Positions 47,878 through 57,828 of a DNA stretch of 64,000 bases are shown here, in pieces. The translations under genes and the position numbers were made by a program. The notes under the pieces are model-generated. The model saw only the letters and a program-made list of their open reading frames with translations. It had not been told where the DNA came from and did not search any database. How positions within the stretch are numbered: the first letter of the stretch is position 1; every line of letters starts with the position of its first letter. The DNA comes from CAZRWD01 sp964603785 (GTDB lineage: Bacteria > Fermentibacterota > Fermentibacteria > Fermentibacterales > Fermentibacteraceae), in assembly GCA_964603785.1 (NCBI GenBank), contig CAZRWD010000002.1, positions 124,001-188,000 of the forward strand, written 5' to 3'.

Positions 47878-49323
47878 TCAGATCAGATCGAGGACCACGT
47901 AGACCGTGTGACCGTCCCTGAGGACGAGCAGCAGGGCCTCCTGCCCCGAAGCTGCAACCAGACCCTCCGCCTCGTCAACGGAGTAGACCGGCACCCTGTC
48001 GACCTCGAGGATTACGTCCATCCCGCGGATCCCGGACCGGGCGGCACGCCCTCCCGGCTCCGCGGAAGCCACCAGCACGCCTCCGGATGGCAGGCCCAGC
48101 TGCCTGGCGGTTCTCTGGTCGAGATCCCTGAGCACCCAGCCGGTCGAGGATGGGGATGTCCTCTCGACGGACCGGACGGGAGCGGGTTCCTCGCCCGGAA
48201 GCCTCCCCAGGGTAAGGTCGACCACCATCCTGCGTCCGTCCCTGTCGAGGTCCAGCCGCACCCTTTCGCCGGGGTGGCGCGATGCGACCGAGTTCCTGAA
48301 GTCCGAGGAGGAGGTCACGTCGGAGCCGTCGAGCCTCACGATGACATCCCCCCGGGAGAGGCCCGCATCCTCGCCGGGGCTCCCCTGCACGACCTCGGAG
48401 ACCACTATGCCCCCCGGTACGCCGAACTCGTCCGCGAGGGCCTCGTCGAGATCCTGGATCATCACTCCGATCCATCCGCGGGAAACGGTGCCGTGCTCGA
48501 TCAGCTCGGTGGTGATCGAGCGCACGGTGCCCGAGGGGATGGCGAAACCAACGCCTGCGTAGCCGCCGGTGTTGCTGGCGATGGCCGTGTTGATCCCCAC
48601 CAGCTCGCCATCGAGGTTGACCAGGGCGCCTCCGCTGTTGCCGGGATTGATTGCGGCGTCGGTCTGGATGTAGTCCTCGAAGTCAGCGAGCCCGACTCCT
48701 GACCTGCCGATGAAACTGACGATGCCCTGCGTGACGGTCTGGCTGAGGGCGAAGGGGGAGCCGATGGCGAGGACCATCTCTCCGACCCTGAGGCTGTCGC
48801 TGTCGCCGATCGTGACCGCGGGGAGGCCTTCCGCATCCACCCTGACGACCGCCAGGTCCGTGCGGGGGTCGGTGCCCGTGAGGACCGCCGGATGACGACT
48901 CCCGTCCGCGAGCACGACCTCCAGTTCCTCCGCCCCCGAGACGACATGGCTGTTGGTCGCGATGAAGCCGTCCGTGGTGATTATGACGCCGCTGCCGAGG
49001 CCTTCCCTGACGTACTCCTCGGCTCTCGGCTCCTGGAAGGGCATCCCGAACCAGGGATCGAATCCGAAGGGCGACGGGAACGGGGGGAATCCTGGGACCA
49101 CGGTCTTGAAGGTGCTGCGGGAGGTTATCGTCACCACCGACGGTGCGACCGACTCGGCTATGTCTGCGAACGTCTCGCTGAGTACGCGGGGATCGGCTGT
49201 CACGACGAAGACCGTGTCCCTCTCCGGCGTGACCTGGACGGTCTGCGAGGCCTCCGTGCGCCCCAGGCATGCCGTGGAGAGCACGAAGGCCGACAGCAGG
49301 ATCAGCATGCGCGAACCGGACAT
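47878..49323 (-). CDS. HtrA/DegP-type periplasmic serine protease
   Basis: 481 residues. The signal sequence ends in a lipobox-like STAC (Cys19), so this may be a membrane-anchored form. The trypsin-like domain has the full triad: His126 in TNSHVV, Asp156 in RTDLAVV and Ser230 in GNSGGAL. Two PDZ domains follow (about 275-365 and 385-480), as in DegP/DegQ. It degrades or refolds misfolded envelope proteins. A stretch rich in Phe, Pro and Gly (about 78-98) is the usual flexible LA-like loop. AGGAG precedes the ATG. It lies 29 bases after dnaJ, placing envelope and cytoplasmic quality control together. Confidence 0.94.
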   Translation of the reverse strand: MSGSRMLILLSAFVLSTACLGRTEASQTVQVTPERDTVFVVTADPRVLSETFADIAESVAPSVVTITSRSTFKTVVPGFPPFPSPFGFDPWFGMPFQEPRAEEYVREGLGSGVIITTDGFIATNSHVVSGAEELEVVLADGSRHPAVLTGTDPRTDLAVVRVDAEGLPAVTIGDSDSLRVGEMVLAIGSPFALSQTVTQGIVSFIGRSGVGLADFEDYIQTDAAINPGNSGGALVNLDGELVGINTAIASNTGGYAGVGFAIPSGTVRSITTELIEHGTVSRGWIGVMIQDLDEALADEFGVPGGIVVSEVVQGSPGEDAGLSRGDVIVRLDGSDVTSSSDFRNSVASRHPGERVRLDLDRDGRRMVVDLTLGRLPGEEPAPVRSVERTSPSSTGWVLRDLDQRTARQLGLPSGGVLVASAEPGGRAARSGIRGMDVILEVDRVPVYSVDEAEGLVAASGQEALLLVLRDGHTVYVVLDLI

Positions 49324-49352
49324 CTTCTTCTCCTGTTCACTCCGTTCCGGAA

Positions 49353-50375
49353 CTAGCCTTTGCGACCCCGTATACCCTCGATCCTGCGCAGCTGTTCCCA
49401 GGCCTTCCGCTCCTCGTCGTCCACGGAGTCCGGCAGGACCACCTCCACGCGGACGAGCTGGTCGCCGCGCCTCCCGCCGACATGGACGCCCCTGCCCGGC
49501 AGCCTCAGGACGGTTCCGGGCTGGGTTCCCGCCGGGATCCTCAGCTTGACCCTGCCTTCCAGGGTGCGCACCATGACGGATGTCCCGAGAACAGCCCGGG
49601 GGGCGGTCAGGCGGACGGTGCATCGGATGTCCGCCCCGTCGCGCGACAGGAAACGGTCGGGATCGATCCGCAGACTCAGCAGCACGCTCGACCCGTCGGG
49701 CATTCCGAGCCTGAGCAGGTTTCCATCCTCCGAGCCGGGAGGTATGGAGACCGAGACGGTCTCCCTTCGCCCGACCCGGCCCGATCCGCCGCAGGAGGTG
49801 CATTCCCTGGTCAGGATCCTGCCGCTTCCCCCGCAGCGGGGACAGGGGTGCATCGTGCTGAAGGAGCCGCGCTTCTCGGTCTTGCGGCCGGAGCCGTTGC
49901 ATGAGGGACAGGCCTTTTCTCCGGTGCCTCCCGCACCGCCGCAGGCGGCGCATGGAGCCTGCAGGTCGATGGTCGTGCTCACCTGGCCGCCGGCCGCGGC
50001 CGTCTCGAAGGGCACCCTGATCTCCGCCGAGGGGGTCTGTCTCCTCCTGCGGCCCTTGCCGAACCCTCCTCCGAAGATGGATCCGAGGATGTCCTCGAGG
50101 TCGCCGAACCCGCCGCCCTGGAAGTCCATCCCGCCCTGGGCGCCGTCGCCGAACCAGGCCCGTCCGCTCCTCAGCTGGTCGTACTGGGAACGCTTCTCGG
50201 GATCGCTCAGCACATCATAGGCACCGGAGATCTCCTTGAAGCGCTCCTCTGCGCGCGCGTCGCCCTGGTTGGCATCGGGGTGATGCCTGCGCGCGAGCCT
50301 GCGGTATGCCTTCTTGATCTCCTCGGGAGTGGCCTTCTCGTTCACGCCGAGGATCTCGTACAGGTCCTTCTCCAC
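49353..50375 (-). CDS. dnaJ: Chaperone DnaJ
   Basis: 340 residues of a type I J-protein. The J domain (1-70) has the HPD motif in RRHHPDANQGD, a Gly/Phe-rich stretch follows (about 80-105), then four zinc repeats of the CxxCxGxG kind (CAACGGAG, CPSCNGSG, CPRCGGSG, CTSCGGSG) and the C-terminal substrate-binding domain. It stimulates the ATPase of DnaK encoded upstream. It lies 9 bases after grpE. Confidence 0.96.
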   Translation of the reverse strand: MEKDLYEILGVNEKATPEEIKKAYRRLARRHHPDANQGDARAEERFKEISGAYDVLSDPEKRSQYDQLRSGRAWFGDGAQGGMDFQGGGFGDLEDILGSIFGGGFGKGRRRRQTPSAEIRVPFETAAAGGQVSTTIDLQAPCAACGGAGGTGEKACPSCNGSGRKTEKRGSFSTMHPCPRCGGSGRILTRECTSCGGSGRVGRRETVSVSIPPGSEDGNLLRLGMPDGSSVLLSLRIDPDRFLSRDGADIRCTVRLTAPRAVLGTSVMVRTLEGRVKLRIPAGTQPGTVLRLPGRGVHVGGRRGDQLVRVEVVLPDSVDDEERKAWEQLRRIEGIRGRKG

Positions 50376-50384
50376 GAGGAGGGG

Positions 50385-51034
50385 TCACTCCTCCCGAGGC
50401 TCTTCGGCAGGCTTCTGGGAAGGCCTGCCGACCTTCACCATCGCGGCCCTGAGCAGCTCGCTCTCCAGGAGATAGCCCTTCCGGAGCACCTCCAGCACGA
50501 CGTCCTGCTCCAGGCCTTCCCGCTCCTCGGCGACGACGGCCTCGTGGATGGAGGGGTCGAACGGGGCCGATCCACCGACCTCGATGACCTCGAGCCCCTC
50601 CTTCGCCAGTATTGTCTCGAGCTGTCCCGCTATCTGGAGCAGACCGCTCACCATCTCATCGGCCGGCGCACCCTCCGCGCCGTGCTCCCTGGCCCGGTCC
50701 ACGTTGTCCAGAACCGGCAGCAGCTCGGATATGAGATCGCGCTTCCCCTCGGAGCACAGCCTGTGGAACTCGCGGGCCTGGCGCTTGCGGTAGTTGTCGA
50801 ACTCGGCCTGGAGGCGCATCCCGTGCTCCTTGAGCGACTCGATCTCCTCGATCAGGGTCTCCTTCCCGACGGGAGCCTCCGTATCGATGTCCGGGATCGG
50901 CTCCTGCCCGGCCGGCGCTTCCGCCTCCGAGGCCGGACCTCTCTCGGGCGGGGGCTCGGCGGCACGGCACCTGCGCGAGTCGACCGCGTCGCGCCCCCTG
51001 CGCGAGGCCCTTCTGCGGGGATCACCCCTGCCCG

Positions 51035-51038
<4 letters not shown>
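50385..51038 (-). CDS. grpE: Nucleotide exchange factor GrpE
   Basis: 217 residues: a basic, low-complexity N-terminus of about 60 residues, a long helix (LIEEIESLKEHGMRLQAEFDNYRKRQ) and the C-terminal beta domain with VLDNVDRAREH and GYLLESELLRAAMVKVG. It exchanges ADP for ATP on DnaK. The basic head is unusual but may be partly an over-long N-terminus; the ATG overlaps the dnaK stop (ATGA), which supports it. Confidence 0.94.
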
Positions 51039-52936
<1,898 letters not shown>

Positions 52937-52988
52937 CCTTTCGCTCCACATCTCCCGGGACCCCGCGCCGATGCACGGGATCCGCCTT

Positions 52989-53360
52989 CTATTCCAGTCC
53001 TATCCTCACGGGGCGGCTGCGCACGGATACCGGCAGCCTGACGGTCAGGAGGCCGCTGTCGAGGATAGCCTCGGCAGAGTCGGCATCCAGACCTCCCGGG
53101 AGCTCGAAGAACCTCTCGAAGGAGGCGTCACGCCGCTCGGCCATGATGGTCCTGCCTCCCTGGCGGTCCGTCCCGGGCATCCGTCCGGAGAGCCTCAGGA
53201 GCCCTCCGCAGAAGTCGATGCTGATGTCTGCGGGGTCGCAGCCGGGGACCTCGGCGACGATCACGTAGCTCTCGCCGTCGCTGTAGAGGTTCGCCGGGGG
53301 GAAATCCCGCCCGCAGTGCGGGCATCCGTTCCCTTCCGTCCCGGACATGAATCCTGTCAT
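52989..53360 (-). CDS. Small heat-shock protein (Hsp20) with N-terminal CxxC
   Basis: 123 residues. The alpha-crystallin domain runs from about residue 30: YVIVAEVPGCDPADISIDF, a SGRMPG turn, and the C-terminal GLLTVRLPV strand (the G-x-L motif). ATG 53360 follows GGGAGG at 7 bases. The short N-terminus contains CPHCGRDF, a zinc-like CxxC not usual in Hsp20 proteins; further partners for the metal would have to come from the oligomer. It precedes dnaK by about 50 bases. Confidence 0.88.
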   Translation of the reverse strand: MTGFMSGTEGNGCPHCGRDFPPANLYSDGESYVIVAEVPGCDPADISIDFCGGLLRLSGRMPGTDRQGGRTIMAERRDASFERFFELPGGLDADSAEAILDSGLLTVRLPVSVRSRPVRIGLE

Positions 53361-53644
53361 CGCCGGACCTCCCATCCGGAACGAATGGAGCAACCGGCTT
53401 GCCAGAACCGTCCATTCGGGCATGACGTTGTCCTGTCGAAGATTGCGGCCCGGGCACGTCCGGGTGCCGGAGTGCGCGGCACGATCGCGGGCTATTGTGG
53501 CGCATCGGGATTCGGATGCCGCGCGGCAGGCGCGGCCGTCGCCCGACGGATCCGGCGGGTCCGGCATCGACATGGCGCGGGGGCGGCCCGGCCCCCGGGG
53601 AACCCGTATATTACCTTGTTTACACCGGGCGGAGGCGGCGGGTC

Positions 53645-56464
53645 TTGGACTGGATCACGGTCAGGGGCGCGAGGGAGCACAATCTCCGCGGAGTCGACGT
53701 CTCGATCCCGCGGGACAGGCTAGTGGTGGTCACGGGGGTTTCGGGCTCCGGCAAGAGCTCCTTCGCCTTCGACACCCTGTATGCGGAGGGTCAGAGACGC
53801 TATGTCGAGTCCCTCTCGGCCTATGCCAGGCAGTTCCTGGGACAGCTCGAGAAGCCAGCCTACGAGAGCATCGAGGGCTTGTCGCCCGCGATCTCCATCG
53901 AGCAGAAGACGGTCAGCCACAATCCCCGCTCGACGGTCGGCACCGTCACCGAGATAGCCGACTTCCTGAGGGTTCTCTACGCCAGGATCGGCGAGCCTCA
54001 CTGCCCCGAGTGCGGCAGGGAGGTCAGCCGCCAGTCGGCCCAGCAGATCGTGGACAGGATAATGGCGATGCCCCCGGATTCCAGGCTGCTCGTCGCGGCT
54101 CCTCTCGTCAGCGGGCGCAAGGGCGCGTGGGCCGAGCTCCTGTCCGACCTGAGGCGCAAGGGCTTCGTCAGGGTGATGGTGGACGGCGAGGTCAGGTCCC
54201 TGGAGGAGGACATCAGGCTCCAGGAGAAGCGCAAGCACGACATACTCGTCGTCGTCGACAGGATCGTCGTCCGGCCCGGGATCGAGACCAGGCTCACCGA
54301 CTCGATCGAGACGGCCCTGCGGGAGGGGTCGGGGGCGATGGCGGTGGTCGACCCGGAGACCGGCTCGCGGACGCTGTTCAGCGAGCAGAACGCATGCCTC
54401 TACTGCGGCATCTCCTTTCCGGAGATGTCAGTCCAGCTCTTCAGCTTCAACAACCCGGCAGGGATGTGCGGCACCTGCTCGGGCCTGGGGTACGAGATGA
54501 AGGTCGACCCCGACCTGGTCGTGCCCAGGCCGGCTCTCTCCATCAAGGACGGGGCGGTCGCCGCCTGGGGCGAGCCGAGGGGATGGACGGCCACGCTGGC
54601 CGACGCACTCTCAGAATCGTACGGGTTCAGTCTGGGGACGCCCTGGCAGCGCCTCTCCGAGGAACAGCGGGATGCCGTGCTCCTGGGCACCGGCGAGGGC
54701 AGGATACTCAGGTTCAAGTGGTCCGGCGAGAACGGACGCGGCAGCTGGGAAGGTCCCTGGGAGGGTGTCATACCGCGCCTCGAGCGCCTCTACCTGACCA
54801 CCTCGAGCGAGGACATGAGGACGGGATACGAGAGGTTCTTCAGGAAGACGCCCTGCTCGGCCTGCGACGGGACCAGGCTCTGCAGGGAGGCGAGGTCGGT
54901 CCTGATCGGGGGGACGGGGATCCACCAGGTCAACGCCATGACCGTCAGGGAGGCCTTCGGGTTCTTCGCGGGCCTGGAGCTGGGCGACTTCGCCTCCAGG
55001 GTCGCCGGCGAGCTCCTGAAGGAGATACGCAACCGCCTGGACTTCCTGGTGAACGTGGGCCTGCACTACCTGACCCTGGACAGGCCGGCCCCGTCCCTCT
55101 CGGGCGGCGAGGCTCAGCGGATCAGGCTCGCGAGCCAGATCGGCAGCGGGCTGACCGGCGTGCTCTACGTCCTGGACGAGCCCACCATAGGTCTGCACCA
55201 GAGGGACAACCAGCGCCTCATAGGAACGCTCGAGAGCCTCAGGGACCTCGGCAACACCGTCCTGGTCGTGGAGCACGACAGGGAGACCATCCTCAGGGCC
55301 GACCACGTGGTCGACTTCGGCCCGGGGGCAGGCATCGACGGCGGCCTGGTCGTGGCGGAGGGGACTCCGGGGGAGATCGAGGCCAGCGAGGCCTCCCTGA
55401 CGGGGATGTACCTGTCGGGGAAGGAGACCATACGCAGGAGGCCCTCGCCGCGGAGGAAGTCCAGGGGCTCCCTGACCGTCGAGAGGGCCTCTCTGCACAA
55501 CCTCAGGGCGATAGACGTGACCTTCCCGCTGGGCAGGTTCATCTGCGTCACCGGCGTATCCGGCTCGGGGAAGAGCTCCCTGGTCACGCAGACCCTCTAT
55601 CCCGCGCTCGCCCAGCTCTGCGGCGGATCGGCCGTCACCGCGGGTCCCCACAAGGCCATTCGCGGCTTCGAGAGCGTCGACAAGGTGATCAACATATCCC
55701 AGGATCCGATCGGGAGGACCCCGCGGTCGAACCCGGCCACCTACACGAAGGTGTTCGACCATATAAGGACGGTCTTCGCCGGGCTTCCGGCCGCCAGGAT
55801 GAGGGGCTACACGCCCGGCAGGTTCAGCTTCAACGTCCACGGCGGCCGTTGCGAGGACTGCCAGGGAGCGGGCGTGAAGCGGATAGAGATGCACTTCCTG
55901 CCAGACGTCTTCGTCGAGTGCTCCACCTGCAGGGGCCGGAGGTTCAACAGGGAGACCCTCCGCGTAGCCTTCAGGGAGCACAGCATCGCGCAGGTTCTGG
56001 ACCTGACTGTGAGGCAGGCGCTGGAGCTCTTCGAGAGGATCCCGGTCGTGGCCAGGATACTGAAGGTCATGGACGACGTCGGGCTGGGCTACATCAAGCT
56101 CGGCCAGCCCGCCCCGACCCTCTCCGGGGGCGAGGCGCAGAGGGTGAAGCTCGCCAGGGAGCTGGCCAGGCCGGGCGCCTCGCATACGATGTACATCCTC
56201 GACGAGCCGACGACCGGGCTCCACTTCCACGACGTCAGGAAGCTGCTGCACGTCCTCGACAGGCTCGTCTCGGCAGGCAACACGGTCGTGGTCATCGAGC
56301 ACAACCTCGATGTCATCAAGAACGCCGACTGGATAATCGACCTCGGTCCCGAGGGCGGGGACGGTGGAGGCATGGTGGTCGCGGTCGGGACGCCCGAGGA
56401 GATAGCCGCCTCGGAGGCATCCTACACGGGCGCATTCCTCAGGGAGGTCCTCCGGGAGGACTGA
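53645..56464 (+). CDS. uvrA: Excinuclease ABC subunit A
   Basis: 939 residues, full UvrA length. Two ABC ATPase modules: Walker A loops GVSGSGKSS near residues 31 and 640, signature LSGGEAQR in both, and Walker B YVLDEPTIGLHQRD and YILDEPTTGLHFHD. Zinc modules: CPEC...CLYC...CGTC in the first half and CEDC...CSTC in the second. It finds bulky DNA damage with UvrB. TTG 53645 (LDWITVRGAREHNL) is chosen because homologues start here and GGAGG lies 9 bases upstream. TATATT at 53607-53612 may be a -10. Its 3' end overlaps the convergent reductase gene by 43 bases. Confidence 0.97.
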   Translation: MDWITVRGAREHNLRGVDVSIPRDRLVVVTGVSGSGKSSFAFDTLYAEGQRRYVESLSAYARQFLGQLEKPAYESIEGLSPAISIEQKTVSHNPRSTVGTVTEIADFLRVLYARIGEPHCPECGREVSRQSAQQIVDRIMAMPPDSRLLVAAPLVSGRKGAWAELLSDLRRKGFVRVMVDGEVRSLEEDIRLQEKRKHDILVVVDRIVVRPGIETRLTDSIETALREGSGAMAVVDPETGSRTLFSEQNACLYCGISFPEMSVQLFSFNNPAGMCGTCSGLGYEMKVDPDLVVPRPALSIKDGAVAAWGEPRGWTATLADALSESYGFSLGTPWQRLSEEQRDAVLLGTGEGRILRFKWSGENGRGSWEGPWEGVIPRLERLYLTTSSEDMRTGYERFFRKTPCSACDGTRLCREARSVLIGGTGIHQVNAMTVREAFGFFAGLELGDFASRVAGELLKEIRNRLDFLVNVGLHYLTLDRPAPSLSGGEAQRIRLASQIGSGLTGVLYVLDEPTIGLHQRDNQRLIGTLESLRDLGNTVLVVEHDRETILRADHVVDFGPGAGIDGGLVVAEGTPGEIEASEASLTGMYLSGKETIRRRPSPRRKSRGSLTVERASLHNLRAIDVTFPLGRFICVTGVSGSGKSSLVTQTLYPALAQLCGGSAVTAGPHKAIRGFESVDKVINISQDPIGRTPRSNPATYTKVFDHIRTVFAGLPAARMRGYTPGRFSFNVHGGRCEDCQGAGVKRIEMHFLPDVFVECSTCRGRRFNRETLRVAFREHSIAQVLDLTVRQALELFERIPVVARILKVMDDVGLGYIKLGQPAPTLSGGEAQRVKLARELARPGASHTMYILDEPTTGLHFHDVRKLLHVLDRLVSAGNTVVVIEHNLDVIKNADWIIDLGPEGGDGGGMVVAVGTPEEIAASEASYTGAFLREVLRED

Positions 56465-57288
56465 CCTCCGGGGTACTCCATCTCGAAGGATTGGAACGGA
56501 TCGGGCATCTCCGCGCCCAGGAGGCGGACGGCCCTGCCGGGATCCAGGGACAGGTCGCCCGGAACCCCTGCCGGCCTGTAGCCTCCCCGGGGGGGGGTGC
56601 CCGTGCCGACATGAGCGATGAGCATCTCGGCGAAGGCCGAGCGGCTCAGGGAGTGGCGCCCCGCCAGGACGAGCCTGCCGGTGGCTCCGGACGCGGCTGC
56701 CTCGAGCGAGACCCGGGCCAGCCAGTGTATGGGCGTGTGGTTCCTGTAGCTGTCGACCCATACCGACTCGACCGCCCCCCCCAGGAGCTCCTCGGAGAAG
56801 GTCGGACGGACGGACCCGGCCTCGCCGAACAGCACCGAGGTGCGGATGACGAGGGTTTCGGGGAAGGCCGAGAGCACCGCCCTCTCCCCCAGGAGCTTCG
56901 TCCATCCGTAGACTGAGCGGGGCACCGCGGGGGAATCCTCGCTGTAGGGCGGCGTTCCCCCGCTGTGGACGAGATCGGTGGAGAAGTGGATGAAGCAGGC
57001 CCCGCATGCGCGGCAGGCTGCTGCAACGCCGGCAGGCCAGGCGGTGTTGACGGCGAAGGCGGCGGACGGGTCACGGGCGCAGGCCCGCACGGAGGAGATG
57101 GCGACCGTGTTGACCACGAGATCCGGCCGGATCCGCTCGAGAAGTGATGGATCGAAGGGGATCGATGCGTCGATGACCGCCTCGAAGCCTTCCCGGCCCG
57201 CCGGGATCACCGTGGTGGAGTCGCGCGCCGTCCGGGTGAAGACTCTCCCGAGACGTCCGCCCGCCCCGAGGACCAGTACGACGGGGAT
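56422..57288 (-). CDS. RmlD-like dTDP-4-dehydrorhamnose reductase, odd start
   Basis: 288 residues if begun at ATC 57288. From there the frame reads as a Rossmann start (VVLVLGAGGRLGRVF), the NAD(P)-binding loop every family member needs. Further blocks: DLVVNTVAIS, AFAVNTAWPAG, FIHFSTDLVHSG, the catalytic YGWTKLLGE (Tyr-x3-Lys) and a C-terminal substrate region. No ATG, GTG or TTG occurs in this frame upstream of GTG 57210, which would remove 26 codons including the cofactor loop. ATC lies 4 bases after the thioesterase stop and may be a rare ATC/CTG (57276) start, or a base error hides a normal start. It makes dTDP-rhamnose-like sugars. Confidence 0.75.
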   Translation of the reverse strand: MPVVLVLGAGGRLGRVFTRTARDSTTVIPAGREGFEAVIDASIPFDPSLLERIRPDLVVNTVAISSVRACARDPSAAFAVNTAWPAGVAAACRACGACFIHFSTDLVHSGGTPPYSEDSPAVPRSVYGWTKLLGERAVLSAFPETLVIRTSVLFGEAGSVRPTFSEELLGGAVESVWVDSYRNHTPIHWLARVSLEAAASGATGRLVLAGRHSLSRSAFAEMLIAHVGTGTPPRGGYRPAGVPGDLSLDPGRAVRLLGAEMPDPFQSFEMEYPGGQSSRRTSLRNAPV

Positions 57289-57292
57289 GGGT

Positions 57293-57688
57293 TCACCCCA
57301 CCCGGACGAAGCTCGCCCGGGCCCTCGCCCTGACTTCCCCGTCCTGCGTGAGCACCGCCTCGGTCCTGACCAGACGGCCCCTGTTCTCGATCGTCTCCGC
57401 CTCTATCCTCACCGGGACGCCGGTCCTGACCGGACGGACGAAGTCGACCGAGATCGTGGCGGTCGCGTAGCTCGCCCCACCGGCGCTCATCGCGGAATAG
57501 GCCATCGCCTCGTCGAGGAGGGCGGTGAGGATTCCTCCATGCACCACACCCTCCCATCCCTGGAACTCCTTGCCGGGTATCCAGTCGAGGTCGCACCTGC
57601 CGTCCTCCGGCGCCGGCCTGAGCTTCAGGCCGAGCGGGTTGTCCCTCCCGCAGACGAAGCAGTAGTCGTCGTTCTCGAAAGTACGCAT
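57293..57688 (-). CDS. PaaI-type hot-dog thioesterase
   Basis: 131 residues of the single hot-dog domain kind. DYCFVCGRDNPLGLKL opens it (a short Cys-x2-Cys), then GWEGVVHGGILTALLDEAMA, the HGG and catalytic acid region on the central helix, and a SVDFVRPVRTG strand. It hydrolyses an acyl-CoA, substrate unknown. ATG 57688 has GGAGG at 5 bases; the ATG one codon before is too close. The RmlD-like gene follows with 4 bases between stop and putative start. Confidence 0.85.
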   Translation of the reverse strand: MRTFENDDYCFVCGRDNPLGLKLRPAPEDGRCDLDWIPGKEFQGWEGVVHGGILTALLDEAMAYSAMSAGGASYATATISVDFVRPVRTGVPVRIEAETIENRGRLVRTEAVLTQDGEVRARARASFVRVG

Positions 57689-57766
57689 CATGTCCTCCGG
57701 AAGGGCTATATAACAGCGCCGGAGCCGGGGGGCACCCCGTCCTGCTCGGTCGAGGCGGTCGCGGAG

Positions 57767-57772
57767 TATATT
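57767..57772 (+). promoter_or_regulatory. TATATT hexamer before the sigma-54 activator
   Basis: A -10-like TATATT, 57 bases before the GTG at 57829, in an AT-poor spacer. No good -35 is visible. It belongs to the set of TATATT hexamers found before several genes here. Confidence 0.3.
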
Positions 57773-57828
57773 ATGCGCCCGACGGGAGGTGTGCTCTGGT
57801 AACGATACTCGGGAGGGGAACCGTACTG

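Noticed and set aside
52937..53644. CIRCE operator for HrcA control of the chaperone operon
   Set aside because: No TTAGCACTC...GAGTGCTAA-like inverted repeat in either spacer.
53347..56916. Alternative plus-strand frame of about 1,189 codons overlapping uvrA
   Set aside because: A +1 frame shadow of uvrA; Arg/Gly-rich without motifs.
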